Origin: Cellulomonas humilata
GTDB taxonomy: Bacteria > Actinomycetota > Actinomycetes > Actinomycetales > Cellulomonadaceae
DNA: 64,000 nucleotides
Reading direction: 5' to 3'
Assembly (NCBI RefSeq): GCF_030814415.1
Contig: NZ_JAUSVB010000002.1
Coordinates: forward strand, 62,001 to 126,000
Shown: one piece after another, positions 1 to 8,152 of the stretch
Layout of the letters: each line of letters opens with the position of its first letter
How positions within the stretch are numbered: position 1 is the first letter of the stretch
Position numbers and translations under genes: made by a program
The notes under the pieces: model-generated
Databases searched by the model: none
What the model was told of the DNA's origin: nothing
The model's input: the letters and a program-made list of their open reading frames with translations, nothing else

Positions 1-638
1 GCCGGCCGGACGGCCTCACGCTGACCCTCTACCTGCGCCGGCAGGCCGCGTTCGTGGTCATCGGGCTCGTGGTCCTCGTCGTGTTCACGATCATCGGGCA
101 GTTCCTGTTCGGCCTGGCCGTGTTCGTGCTCCTCGCGGCGTGGATGCGGCTGTGGCTGCTGGGTGCGGGCAACAAGCGGCAGGCGCAGATCGACGACGAG
201 CTGCCCGACTTCCTCGACGTCCTCGGCGTGACCGTCACGGCCGGCCTCGGTTTCCGTCAGGCGGTCGAGCGCGTGTGCGAGTTCCACACCGGCCCGCTCG
301 CCGAGGAGATGCGGACCTGTCTGCAGGAGATGAGCGTCGGCGTCACGCGCCGGCAGGCGTTCGTCGCCCTGCGCGACCGCACCCGCTCCGAGGGAGTCGG
401 CGCCTTCGTCACCGCGCTCCTGCAGGCCGAGGAGCTGGGCGTCCCGCTGTCGAGCGCGCTCGAGGACATCGCCGGCGACGTGCGCAAGGAGCACGCGCAG
501 CGCGTCCGGCAGGCGGCTGCGAAGGCGGGGCCCAAGGTGTCGCTCGTCGTGACGATGACGATCGTGCCCGGCACCCTGCTGCTCATCGGGTCGGCGATCG
601 TGCTCGCCAACATGGATGTGCTCGGTGACCTCTTCTGA
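1..638 (+). CDS. Type II secretion system F family protein, TadC-like (5' partial)
   Basis: This is the C-terminal part of a TadB/TadC-family inner-membrane platform protein of a Tad/Flp pilus. The frame is open to the window edge, so the true start lies upstream. The visible part has a hydrophobic segment (VIGLVVLVVFTIIGQFLF), then the cytoplasmic T2SSF domain with the typical stretch DELPDFLDVLGVTVTAGLGF and the EELGVPLSSALEDIA motif, then a last membrane helix. In the family this protein holds the assembly ATPase and extrudes Flp pilin. The pilin gene downstream at 2576 and the TadE/G-like gene support the assignment. Its end overlaps the sensor kinase start by 23 bases, so the two are probably co-transcribed. 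Confidence 0.85.
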   Translation, partial: RPDGLTLTLYLRRQAAFVVIGLVVLVVFTIIGQFLFGLAVFVLLAAWMRLWLLGAGNKRQAQIDDELPDFLDVLGVTVTAGLGFRQAVERVCEFHTGPLAEEMRTCLQEMSVGVTRRQAFVALRDRTRSEGVGAFVTALLQAEELGVPLSSALEDIAGDVRKEHAQRVRQAAAKAGPKVSLVVTMTIVPGTLLLIGSAIVLANMDVLGDLF

Positions 639-1830
639 CGCTGCGGGTGCTGTGGCGCCCGCAGCCCCGCCCGCGCACCTCGCCATCGGCGGGGTGGTCC
701 GGCTGCTGTGCGAGGTGCGGCTCGCGATCCTCGCGATCGGGCTGGTGTCCTCGATCGCCCAGGGGGGCATCACGCTGCTGGGCGTGCTGCTGGTCGTCGT
801 GGCGGCCCCCTTCTCGTACTTCCCGGCGCACTCGTGGGAGCGCCGCGGTGACCTGCTGTCCCGCTCAGGGATCCTGCTCGCCTGCGACCTCATCACGACC
901 GTGATCGTCCTGCTGGTGATCGACGGCGAGCTGATGGTCGTGTACGCGGCGGCGACCGTCGGGCTCCTCGGCGTGATCGTCGGCATGCGGCTGGCGCTGG
1001 TCATGGCCATCCCGATCGCGCTCACGCTGGTGGCCGCGAACCGGTCAACCCCGGGCGACGAGATGAGCTGGGCGGTGCTCGGCGCGGGCGCGGCCGGGGT
1101 CATCGGCATGGCGTGGGCAGGCAACGCGCTCGGTGGTGCGCTGCGCGCCCAGGCGGCCGTCGGCAACGAGCTCGCGGCCACGCAGGCCCGCCGGGCGGCC
1201 ACCGTCGAGCGCGTGCGGATCGCGCGGGACCTGCACGACACGGTCGCCGGTGACCTCGCTGGCGCGGTCATGCTGAGCGAGTCGCTGGCGCGCCGCCTCG
1301 AGCGGGACGACGCCAGCGAGAGCTCCCGTCGCACGGCCGAGCAGCTGGTCGAGACGGTCCGCACCGCGCTCGCCGACACGCGCGCCGCGCTCGGTGAGCT
1401 GCGTCGGGCCGAGACGTCCGTGCACGAGGACCTGGTCGAGATCTGCGAGCGGTGGGCGGCGCGGACCGAGATCGCCTGCGCGGCCGAGGTGGACCCGCGG
1501 GTGTCCGAGATCGACCCGGAGCTCGCGGTCGACGTGCGGGCCGTGGTCCTGGAGCTGCTGGAGAACGTGCGGCGTCACTCCGGGGCGCGCAACGCGTCGG
1601 TGCGGATCGAGAAGAGGGAGACCGACGTGCTGGTCGAGGTCGGCGACGACGGCTGCGGGATGGACGAGCCCGAGCAGGGGACCGTCCCGGACGGGCACTT
1701 CGGGGTGATCGGCATCGCCGAGCGCGCCCGGGAGCGCGGTGGCGACGTCGTGCGCAGCACCCCTCCGGGCGGCGGGCTCCTGACCACCGTGACGTTCCCC
1801 CTCGAGCAGCGGGCGGCGGTGGCGTCGTGA
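616..1830 (+). CDS. Sensor histidine kinase, NarL/DesK type
   Basis: Membrane sensor kinase of 404 residues. The first ~190 residues contain several hydrophobic segments with no recognisable ligand domain. The HisKA_3 dimerisation box follows, with VRIARDLHDTVAGDL and the predicted phospho-acceptor His207, and then a HATPase_c domain with an N-box (ELLENVRRHS), a G1 box (DDGCGMDE) and a GGGLLTTV end. It should phosphorylate the LuxR-type regulator at 1827, whose GTG overlaps its stop codon. An alternative start is the GTG at 625. Lying between tadC and the pilin gene, it probably controls pilus expression, though the signal is not evident. Confidence 0.85.
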   Translation: MCSVTSSDAAGAVAPAAPPAHLAIGGVVRLLCEVRLAILAIGLVSSIAQGGITLLGVLLVVVAAPFSYFPAHSWERRGDLLSRSGILLACDLITTVIVLLVIDGELMVVYAAATVGLLGVIVGMRLALVMAIPIALTLVAANRSTPGDEMSWAVLGAGAAGVIGMAWAGNALGGALRAQAAVGNELAATQARRAATVERVRIARDLHDTVAGDLAGAVMLSESLARRLERDDASESSRRTAEQLVETVRTALADTRAALGELRRAETSVHEDLVEICERWAARTEIACAAEVDPRVSEIDPELAVDVRAVVLELLENVRRHSGARNASVRIEKRETDVLVEVGDDGCGMDEPEQGTVPDGHFGVIGIAERARERGGDVVRSTPPGGGLLTTVTFPLEQRAAVAS

Positions 1831-2516
1831 GGGTCCTCGTCGCCGACGACAACGCGCTGATCCGGCTCGGCCTGCGCGCCACCCTGAGCGAGCTGGACGA
1901 CGTCGAGTCGGTCGAGGAGGCCGCGAACGGCGCCGAGGCCGTCGAGCGGGTGCAGGCGGGCGGCATCGACGTGGTGCTGCTCGATGTGCGGATGCCGGTG
2001 CGGGACGGGCTCTCGGCCCTGCCGGATCTCGTCGGGCGGGCCACCGTCCTGATGCTCACCAACACCGACGACCTCGAGATCGTGGCCGACGCGATGCGGC
2101 AGGGCGCCTCGGGCTACATCATCCACGGGTCCCTGGCCCCCGACGCGCTCGGGTCGGCGATCCGGGCCTGCCTCGCGGGTGGCACCTTCACGGCGGGCCT
2201 GTCGCCCTGGTCGTCGCCCGCCCCGCCGGCGCCGCCGGCCCCGCCCGTACGCCCCGGTGGGCTCTCGACCCGGGAGGCGGAGGTGATGGACGTGGTGGCC
2301 CAGGGACTGACGAACACGCAGATCGCGCGCACGCTCTTCCTCAGCGAGAAGACCGTGAAGAACCACATCAACAGCATCTTCAGCAAGCTCGGCGCGACCA
2401 CCCGGGCCCAGGCGGTCGCCCTCTGGCTGAACCCGTCGGGTGGGCCCCAGGGCCTGGTCACAAAGGGGCCCGAGATGGGTCCTGGGCAGGTCGTGCCGCG
2501 CTCGCCGCGTCCGTAA
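1827..2516 (+). CDS. Response regulator, NarL/LuxR family
   Basis: Two-domain response regulator of 229 residues. The receiver domain (about 1-118) has the acidic pair ADD at 6-8, the predicted phospho-acceptor Asp53 in VVLLDVRMP and the switch residue in LMLTN. A proline/alanine-rich linker leads to a LuxR-type HTH with LSTREAEVMDVVAQGLTNTQIA and EKTVKNHINSIFSKLG. The GTG at 1827 overlaps the kinase stop (GTGA) and starts directly with the receiver beta-strand; the open frame continues upstream inside the kinase but is only a shadow. It is the likely output of the upstream kinase, and the pilin gene follows 59 bases later. Confidence 0.88.
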   Translation: MRVLVADDNALIRLGLRATLSELDDVESVEEAANGAEAVERVQAGGIDVVLLDVRMPVRDGLSALPDLVGRATVLMLTNTDDLEIVADAMRQGASGYIIHGSLAPDALGSAIRACLAGGTFTAGLSPWSSPAPPAPPAPPVRPGGLSTREAEVMDVVAQGLTNTQIARTLFLSEKTVKNHINSIFSKLGATTRAQAVALWLNPSGGPQGLVTKGPEMGPGQVVPRSPRP

Positions 2517-2575
2517 CGTCGTCGTTGTCAGCAAGAGACCTCGGGGCCAGTCCCCACGGACCACAGGAGATCATC

Positions 2576-2806
2576 GTGGAGAACCTCACCCGCCGCGCCG
2601 TTGCCGCCCAGCTCGCCTTCACCGGCTTTGTCCTCGGCGCGTTCGACCGCGTCCGCAGCGACGAGCGTGGCCAGGGCTCGGTCGAGTACGTCGGCATCAT
2701 CCTCGTCGTCGTCGCCATCATCGGGGTCGTCATCGCCGCCGCGAGCGGCCTGGGCGACACCATCGTCACCAAGCTCCAGGACGCGATCGACGGCATCGGC
2801 GGCTGA
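2576..2806 (+). CDS. Flp family type IVb pilin
   Basis: Small prepilin of 76 residues, the expected size for a Flp major pilin. A positively charged leader ends in DERGQGS, followed by the Flp signature VEYVGIILVVVAIIGVV, a single hydrophobic helix. A Tad-type prepilin peptidase is expected to cut after the Gly before SVEY, leaving the conserved Glu and Tyr of mature Flp pilins. The GTG at 2576 has a good ribosome site (ACAGGAG). A strong hairpin directly follows (2823-2860), which would favour a short, abundant pilin transcript. The peptidase gene is not in this window. Confidence 0.88.
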   Translation: MENLTRRAVAAQLAFTGFVLGAFDRVRSDERGQGSVEYVGIILVVVAIIGVVIAAASGLGDTIVTKLQDAIDGIGG

Positions 2807-2822
2807 TCGCCCGAGCAGGGTC

Positions 2823-2860
2823 CAGGTCCGGGAGCCGAGCATCTGCGGCTCCCGGACCTG
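2823..2860 (+). terminator. Hairpin after the pilin gene
   Basis: Perfect 15-bp inverted repeat (arms 2823-2837 and 2846-2860, CAGGTCCGGGAGCCG and its complement) with an 8-base loop. There is no clear U-tract, as is common in GC-rich actinobacteria. It probably ends or attenuates transcription between the pilin and the lipoprotein gene, or protects the 3' end of the pilin mRNA. Confidence 0.75.
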
Positions 2861-2923
2861 TCGCCGTCCCACCCACCACGGGTGCCGCCCGTGGCGGACA
2901 CCGACCGACGAAAGGAACGCCTG

Positions 2924-4456
2924 GTGCGTCGTCCTCCCCTCGCCGTCCTGAGCACCGCCCTCGTCAGCGTGCTCGTCGTCGCCGGCTGCTCGCCCGACTC
3001 GCCCGACCCGGACCCGACGAGCTCAGGCTCGTCCGCGCCGTCGGCGAGCGCGACGCAGGACGGCGCGGTGACGTCGGAGGTGGAGCACCTCGGAGCGCCG
3101 GTGGAGATCACCGTGCACCCGCTCCAGGCGACCAGCGACTCGTCGCTGCTCACGGTCGACTTCACGATGCCGGAGGACGCCCCCGAGGGGACGTCGATCT
3201 CGCTCGGCGTGCTGCTGCGCGACCCGGGCTCGTTCCTCAACGTCGGACAGCTGCGCCTGCTCGACCTGCCGTCGTCGACCGTGTTCGACACGGCGCGCGA
3301 CTCCAGCAACCAGGCCGTGACCACCAGCGGGCCGCTGAACCTGACCCCCGGTGACACGATCACCGCGGAGGCGTACTTCGCCGCGCCGACGTCGGACACC
3401 ATCGACGTCCTCTTCCCGTACTTCGGCCTGGTCTCCGGCGTGCCCGTCGAGTCCGCCGATGCCTCGGACCTCGCCTCCACGCCTGAGGAGCTCGGCGCCG
3501 AGGGTGAGATCACCTCCTCGTCCGCCACGATCGACGCGTTCACGGTCGGGTACGACGACACGTCGAGCGCGCGGGTCGAGGGTGAGACGGCGACCGTCAC
3601 GCTCGCGTCCGACGTCCTGTTCGCCACGGACGAGTTCGCCCTGACCCCCGAGGCGGCCGCGGTGGTCGACGTCGCGGCGCAGCAGATCCTGGCCAGCGGG
3701 CAGTCGGGCGAGGTCACGGTCGTGGGGCACACGGACGACGTGGGCTCGGACGCCTACAACCAGGACCTGTCGATCAAGCGGGCGCAGTCCGTGGCGGACC
3801 GGCTCACCCCGGCGCTCGGCGCGGGGTACACCGTGGCCGTCGACGGCAAGGGCGAGAGCGAGCCCGTCGCGCCCGGCAGCTCCCCCGAGGCCCGGTCGGC
3901 GAACCGTCGCGTCGAGATCCGCTTCACCACCAAGGACCCCGGTGCCGCGGTCGACGTGCCGAGCAGCGTCCCCGCCCCGGAGGCGACCGGTCCGGTCGCC
4001 TCGGGCGACGAGACCGTGTCCGTCGACGTCGACGGCGTCGGGTACGACATCACGGCGACCTCGGTCGAGCGGCACGACGGCTACCTCGTGGGTTCGCTCC
4101 AGGTGGAGCGGACGTCCGAGGGCAAGGGTCCGCTGACGGGTCTCTTCGGCGACTTCGCGACCGGGCGCAGCCTCGGCCGCGGCGTCTCGCCCCTGACGCT
4201 CGCCGCAGGTGCGTTCAACGTGAGCCTGCTCGGCGAGGGCAGCCGGCTGTACCCGGGCGACTACATCACCGCGGCCGGCAACGGCAGCACCAAGGACCGC
4301 CGGGCGGTCGTCGCGGACCGGTTCCTCGACGCGCCCGTCGAGCAGGGTGAGTCGGTGACCGTGACCGTGGTGTGGCCCGACCTCGGCGGCGACTCCGTCG
4401 ACATCGACGTGCCCGAGCGGTTCCGGATCACGGACGTGCAGGTGGAGGACTCATGA
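2924..4456 (+). CDS. Lipoprotein with OmpA-like peptidoglycan-binding domain
   Basis: Predicted lipoprotein of 510 residues. The signal sequence ends in a lipobox (VVAG-Cys22), so it should be lipid-anchored outside the membrane. An uncharacterised region rich in Ser/Thr/Asp follows, then an OmpA-like domain at about 220-345 with DVLFATDEFALTPEA, VVGHTDDVGS, YNQDLSIKRAQSVADRL and ANRRVEIRF, which is the peptidoglycan-contact face in this family. The remaining ~150 residues are a separate unknown domain. The GTG at 2924 is chosen because AAAGGA precedes it by 7 bases; an upstream GTG at 2882 is less likely. Its stop overlaps the next ATG. It may fix the Tad pilus machine to the wall. Confidence 0.82.
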   Translation: MRRPPLAVLSTALVSVLVVAGCSPDSPDPDPTSSGSSAPSASATQDGAVTSEVEHLGAPVEITVHPLQATSDSSLLTVDFTMPEDAPEGTSISLGVLLRDPGSFLNVGQLRLLDLPSSTVFDTARDSSNQAVTTSGPLNLTPGDTITAEAYFAAPTSDTIDVLFPYFGLVSGVPVESADASDLASTPEELGAEGEITSSSATIDAFTVGYDDTSSARVEGETATVTLASDVLFATDEFALTPEAAAVVDVAAQQILASGQSGEVTVVGHTDDVGSDAYNQDLSIKRAQSVADRLTPALGAGYTVAVDGKGESEPVAPGSSPEARSANRRVEIRFTTKDPGAAVDVPSSVPAPEATGPVASGDETVSVDVDGVGYDITATSVERHDGYLVGSLQVERTSEGKGPLTGLFGDFATGRSLGRGVSPLTLAAGAFNVSLLGEGSRLYPGDYITAAGNGSTKDRRAVVADRFLDAPVEQGESVTVTVVWPDLGGDSVDIDVPERFRITDVQVEDS

Positions 4457-5574
4457 GCCAGCACACGGTGACCGACCTGGTGCGGGGCATCGACCGACGC
4501 GCCGTGCTGCTGTTCGTCGTGCTCGACCTGGCCACCTATGCGCTCGTCTTCTGGCTGCTCGTCCCGTCGTTCGACCAGTTCCTGACCGCCATCGACCCCA
4601 CCACGGCCGTGGCGATCGGCTGGGTGCTCTCCGTGGTGCGCCTGACCCTCATCAGCGTCATCACCGTGCGCTCGTCGCGCGACCGGCGCGGGCTCGTGGC
4701 ACGGTCCGACATCGTCCCGACGATGCTCGTCGCGGCCGGCGCCGCCTGGTTCGTCCAGCTCGTGCTGGGTGTCTCGCTCGCGCTGTTCGTCGGCGTCGAC
4801 CCCTGGTCGTGGCGGATGCTGCTGGACCTGGTGGTCTGGGTCGTCTTCGCCCTCATCGGCGTGCTGTTCGTGGCGCCGGGCGCGGCCGAGCGGCTGCCGC
4901 TGCGCTACCGCGTGGCGTCCGAGCGCGAGCGCGGGTCCGTCAGCGCCCTGCTCATCCCCGCCGTCGCCGGCCTCGTCGCGGTGACGATCGTCGTGATCGT
5001 GATGGTCGGCTCCGCGACGAACGACCGGCGCGAGTCCACCACGGCGGCCGACGCAGCAGCGCTCGCCGCGGCGGACGTCTGGGTCAACGCCGTCGAGAAC
5101 GCGTTCGACGCGGCCTGGGACGCGGACGACGCCGACGGCTTCTGGGGCTTCGCCGGGACCGACCTGGGCGCCCTCTCCTCGGGAGCGGTGAGCGCGGCGG
5201 CGGCGCGGTACGCCGACGACAACGACGCGACGCTGGTGTCCCTGAACGTCGACCCGGTGCGCGCCGAGGTCACGGTCCGCGTCCGCAACAACGACACCGT
5301 GCCCAACTCGGACCGCCGGATCGAGTCCGTGGCGACCGCGAAGCTGGTGCTCGAGAGCGGCGCGTGCCGCTCGGGCCGGTGGCTCGGGTTCCTGGTGGGC
5401 GGCTCCTGCCGCACCGCGCCGCCCGCGCCGACACCGACCCCCACACCGACGCCTGAGCCGAGCCCGACACCGGGCGCGCCGCCGCCGCCCCCGCCGCCTC
5501 CGCCGCCCCCGTTCGCCCCGCCCGGCGGCATCGGTGGATTCCGCGCCGACACCGAGCTGACGGTGACCCGATGA
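4453..5574 (+). CDS. TadE/G-like pilus assembly protein with N-terminal membrane domain
   Basis: Membrane protein of 373 residues. The first ~150 residues form about four hydrophobic helices with no family I recognise. A typical TadG/TadE-like N-terminal segment follows (GSVSALLIPAVAGLVAVTIV, then STTAADAAALAAADVWVNA), the signature of Flp pilus minor pilins and pseudopilins. The C-terminus is a long Pro-rich tail (PTPTPTPEPSPTP, then a run of prolines) likely to span or lie in the wall. The fusion of a four-helix domain to a TadG-like segment is unusual. ATG 4453 overlaps the previous stop (ATGA), and its own stop overlaps the next ATG, so translation is coupled. Confidence 0.75.
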   Translation: MSQHTVTDLVRGIDRRAVLLFVVLDLATYALVFWLLVPSFDQFLTAIDPTTAVAIGWVLSVVRLTLISVITVRSSRDRRGLVARSDIVPTMLVAAGAAWFVQLVLGVSLALFVGVDPWSWRMLLDLVVWVVFALIGVLFVAPGAAERLPLRYRVASERERGSVSALLIPAVAGLVAVTIVVIVMVGSATNDRRESTTAADAAALAAADVWVNAVENAFDAAWDADDADGFWGFAGTDLGALSSGAVSAAAARYADDNDATLVSLNVDPVRAEVTVRVRNNDTVPNSDRRIESVATAKLVLESGACRSGRWLGFLVGGSCRTAPPAPTPTPTPTPEPSPTPGAPPPPPPPPPPPFAPPGGIGGFRADTELTVTR

Positions 5575-7013
5575 CCCGCCCCGACCGTGCTCCGGACCCC
5601 GTGGAAGGCGAGACCATGCGCATGCGACCTGCCGTGAGCCGCCTGCTGCTGCGGCGTCCGACCGGCGACGACGGAGCCGGTTCCGTCGAGTACATCGGCG
5701 CCATCCTGGTGGTCGGCGCCCTGATCCTGTCCCTGGTGATGGGCTCGACGCCGGTGGGTGCCCTCATCGCGGAGAAGCTCTGCGACGCATTCGGGACGTC
5801 GTGCGCCGCGGGCGAGCGCGACGCCGACGGCGACCGTGTCCCGGACCAGGCGTGCACGCTCGGCGAGGACAGCGAGAACATCAACGCGAACGTGACCATC
5901 GCCTTCATCGACCTCGGCGCGGACGGGACGATGACCATCGAGAAGATGAGCGACGGCACCTACCGGGTCACGGTCGGCGGGGAGGCCGGTGCCGCCGCGG
6001 TGGCGAGCGCGGGGGAGATCAAGGGCGGTCTGCAGATCGGCGACTACGGCGGCGCCCTCGCACTGACGGCCGACGCCCGCGCGGGTGTCTTCGCCGGTGC
6101 CGGCGTGGAGTACGAGTTCAGCTCCAAGGGCGACGCCGAGGCCTTCACGGAGTACGTCCACCGCACGATCGCGAAGAACGGTGCCAAGAGCGTGGGGTCG
6201 GCGATCAACCCGGCCGTCGGCGTGGGCGTCGACGTGATCGGGTGGGCCATCGACAAGGTGACGGGGTACAGCTACGACCCGCCGCTGCCCGACTACTCGT
6301 ACTACGAGGCGGGGATCTCCGGGGCCGGCAACGCCCAGGCCGACGCCATCCTCGCGGGCGGCTCCGCGTCCGCCAACCTGACGACGGCTCTCGGTGCGCG
6401 GATCAACCACGACACCAAGGACGTCACGATCTACAACAAGGTGAACCTGGACGCCGAGGCAGCAGCCAAGCTCGGGCTGTCCGCGTCCGACGGCAACTGG
6501 GGACAGGGCGCCGAGGGCAGTGCCAGCATCGAGATCGTCGTCGCGACCACCGTGGACTCGTCCGGCAACCTCAAGGACGTCTCGTTCGACGGTGCGGCGA
6601 CGGCCGAGGGCGCTGCGGCTCTGACCGGGCTCGCCGGGTTCCCCCTCCAGGGGTCCGGCGGCAAGGGCGTCAGCCTCTCCGCGCAGTTCGACGTGACCGA
6701 CTCCAACCGCACCGCCGTGACCAGTGCGCTGGTGGGGATCGGCGTGCTGGCGGCGACCACGGGCCAGCCGTTCACGGCGCCGCAGCAGGCGATCCCCGCG
6801 ATCATGCTCGAGGCGCGGCGCTCGGGAGACATCACCGCGCAGACGCTGGACGTCTCGGGGCAGAACCTGGTGAACGCCGCCCTCGGCCTCAAGGCCCCGC
6901 TGGTCGGCGGGCTAGAGTTCGGCCTCGGCGCGTCGACCTCGACCCAGGAGTCGACGGGCGCGTACTACCTGGGTGCCAACGGATGGAAGGACTGGGCCGC
7001 GTGCGCAGCATGA
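5571..7013 (+). CDS. Pilin-like N-terminus fused to a large unknown extracellular domain
   Basis: Protein of 480 residues. Residues ~34-60 read GDDGAGSVEYIGAILVVGAL, nearly the same processing site and helix as the Flp pilin at 2576 (GQGSVEYVGIILVVVAI), so it should be cut by the same prepilin peptidase. Instead of ending there it carries ~420 residues rich in Gly, Ala, Ser and Thr with repeated beta-like stretches and a short DADGDRVPD stretch that resembles a calcium-binding loop. I recognise no domain in this part. An internal ATG at 5616 could also serve as start. It may be a minor or tip pilin, an adhesin or a surface-anchored enzyme; the function is unknown. Its stop overlaps the next start. 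Confidence 0.7.
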   Translation: MTRPDRAPDPVEGETMRMRPAVSRLLLRRPTGDDGAGSVEYIGAILVVGALILSLVMGSTPVGALIAEKLCDAFGTSCAAGERDADGDRVPDQACTLGEDSENINANVTIAFIDLGADGTMTIEKMSDGTYRVTVGGEAGAAAVASAGEIKGGLQIGDYGGALALTADARAGVFAGAGVEYEFSSKGDAEAFTEYVHRTIAKNGAKSVGSAINPAVGVGVDVIGWAIDKVTGYSYDPPLPDYSYYEAGISGAGNAQADAILAGGSASANLTTALGARINHDTKDVTIYNKVNLDAEAAAKLGLSASDGNWGQGAEGSASIEIVVATTVDSSGNLKDVSFDGAATAEGAAALTGLAGFPLQGSGGKGVSLSAQFDVTDSNRTAVTSALVGIGVLAATTGQPFTAPQQAIPAIMLEARRSGDITAQTLDVSGQNLVNAALGLKAPLVGGLEFGLGASTSTQESTGAYYLGANGWKDWAACAA

Positions 7014-7606
7014 GGAAGCGGATGACCGTCGGAGTGGTCGCGATGGTGGCGCTGACCGGGATGCTGACCGGCTGCACGTCGGACTCGCCGGAGCCAGCAC
7101 CGTCGGGCGAGACCACTGCCGGGGCCGACGCCGAGGTGATCGAACCGGTCGACTCGATCGACGGTGCGACCACGACGGAGGTCCTCGGCATCTCGATCGA
7201 CGTTCCCGACGGTTTCGAGGTCGAGGAGCAGGAGATCGAGAGCGGCGGCACTCAGCTCGTGCTGTCCCGTCCCGGGGAGGACCGCGCCGAGGTGTACCTC
7301 ACGGTCACGGAGCAGGACAACGTGACCGATGACGCGGTCGAGGCGGCGTCCGCCGTGTCGGCGGCGAGCCTGGGGACGTCGCTGGAGGACATGACGACGA
7401 CTCCCGGCACGTGGGAGGGCTTCGGCCCGGCCGTCGTGATCCGGGGAACGCTGCCCTTGGACACGGGCAACCGCGACATCATCTCGGTGACCACGCGGGA
7501 CCCCGACGGCACCCGGCTCGTGGCCGTCGCCGCCGAGGCACCCGAGGGCGAGCTCGACGGCTCGGTCGGCTACGAGATCCTCCGGTCGGTCAAGGTGGCC
7601 GGGTGA
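7010..7606 (+). CDS. Small lipoprotein of the Tad locus
   Basis: Predicted lipoprotein of 198 residues: basic start MRKR, hydrophobic core, lipobox LTG-Cys22, then a Ser/Pro/Glu-rich linker and a compact domain beginning EVLGISIDVPDGFEVEEQ. The domain looks like the LpqN/PsbP-like fold used by several actinobacterial lipoproteins, but that is only a resemblance. ATG 7010 overlaps the stop of the pilin-like gene (ATGA); GTG 7001 is an alternative. Coupling to that gene suggests that the two products work together on the outside of the membrane. Confidence 0.7.
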   Translation: MRKRMTVGVVAMVALTGMLTGCTSDSPEPAPSGETTAGADAEVIEPVDSIDGATTTEVLGISIDVPDGFEVEEQEIESGGTQLVLSRPGEDRAEVYLTVTEQDNVTDDAVEAASAVSAASLGTSLEDMTTTPGTWEGFGPAVVIRGTLPLDTGNRDIISVTTRDPDGTRLVAVAAEAPEGELDGSVGYEILRSVKVAG

Positions 7607-7610
7607 GCCG

Positions 7611-8084
7611 GTGACGCCCATTTCCGCCGGCGTGCTGGACGACTCGTCGACGATGCCGGTCTGGTTCCAGCTCGGCGTCGTCGCGTTCGTGACGGTCGTC
7701 GCCGTGATCGCGTGCGGTGCCGCCTTCGCGTACATGTACCGCCGGCACAGCGTGTTCGCACGGGGTGTGCGGGGGACGGCGATCGTGGTGGACGTCCGCC
7801 CGACGTCCGCGTTCCAGCGCCACTCGGTGGTCGAGCGTGCGACGGAGAACGTCACGATCGCGACGGCAGCGCGGCCGGGCGGCGTGACCGTCGCCCAGAA
7901 GCTGCCTGCCGGGCAGTACCAGGTCGGTCAGGTCGTGGACGTCGTCCAGGCCAAGGGCGACCCGGACAGGATCTTCCTGTACCGGCCTGATCTCGAGCGG
8001 TCGGCGCTCGGCGTGTACTCGCCGCTGGCCCTGATCGTCCTGGTCCCCGTGATCCTGTACGCGGCTCTCACCGGCCCGGGCTGA
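7611..8084 (+). CDS. Two-helix membrane protein, DUF3592-like
   Basis: Protein of 157 residues with a hydrophobic helix near each end ([20 protein letters not shown] and [17 protein letters not shown]) and a small soluble domain between them ([15 protein letters not shown] ... [19 protein letters not shown]). This layout is like the DUF3592 group, whose role is unknown; the match is loose. The GTG start lies 4 bases after the lipoprotein stop, so it is probably the last gene of the Tad operon. It could instead be an unrelated gene. Confidence 0.6.
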   Translation: MTPISAGVLDDSSTMPVWFQLGVVAFVTVVAVIACGAAFAYMYRRHSVFARGVRGTAIVVDVRPTSAFQRHSVVERATENVTIATAARPGGVTVAQKLPAGQYQVGQVVDVVQAKGDPDRIFLYRPDLERSALGVYSPLALIVLVPVILYAALTGPG

Positions 8085-8152
8085 CCCGCGCCCAGGAGGG
8101 TCGCGACGACCAGCGTGCACGGCGACCGCCGAGCGCCGACTACCCTTGCGGC

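Noticed and set aside
1452-1826. Upstream extension of the first response regulator
   Set aside because: It lies within the kinase gene, is Arg/Ala/Gly-rich, and the receiver domain begins at the GTG at 1827.
4905-6410. Long open frame on the minus strand across the Tad genes
   Set aside because: It is a by-product of high GC at codon third positions, with Arg-, Ala- and Gly-rich composition, no family pattern, and it lies opposite well-supported genes.
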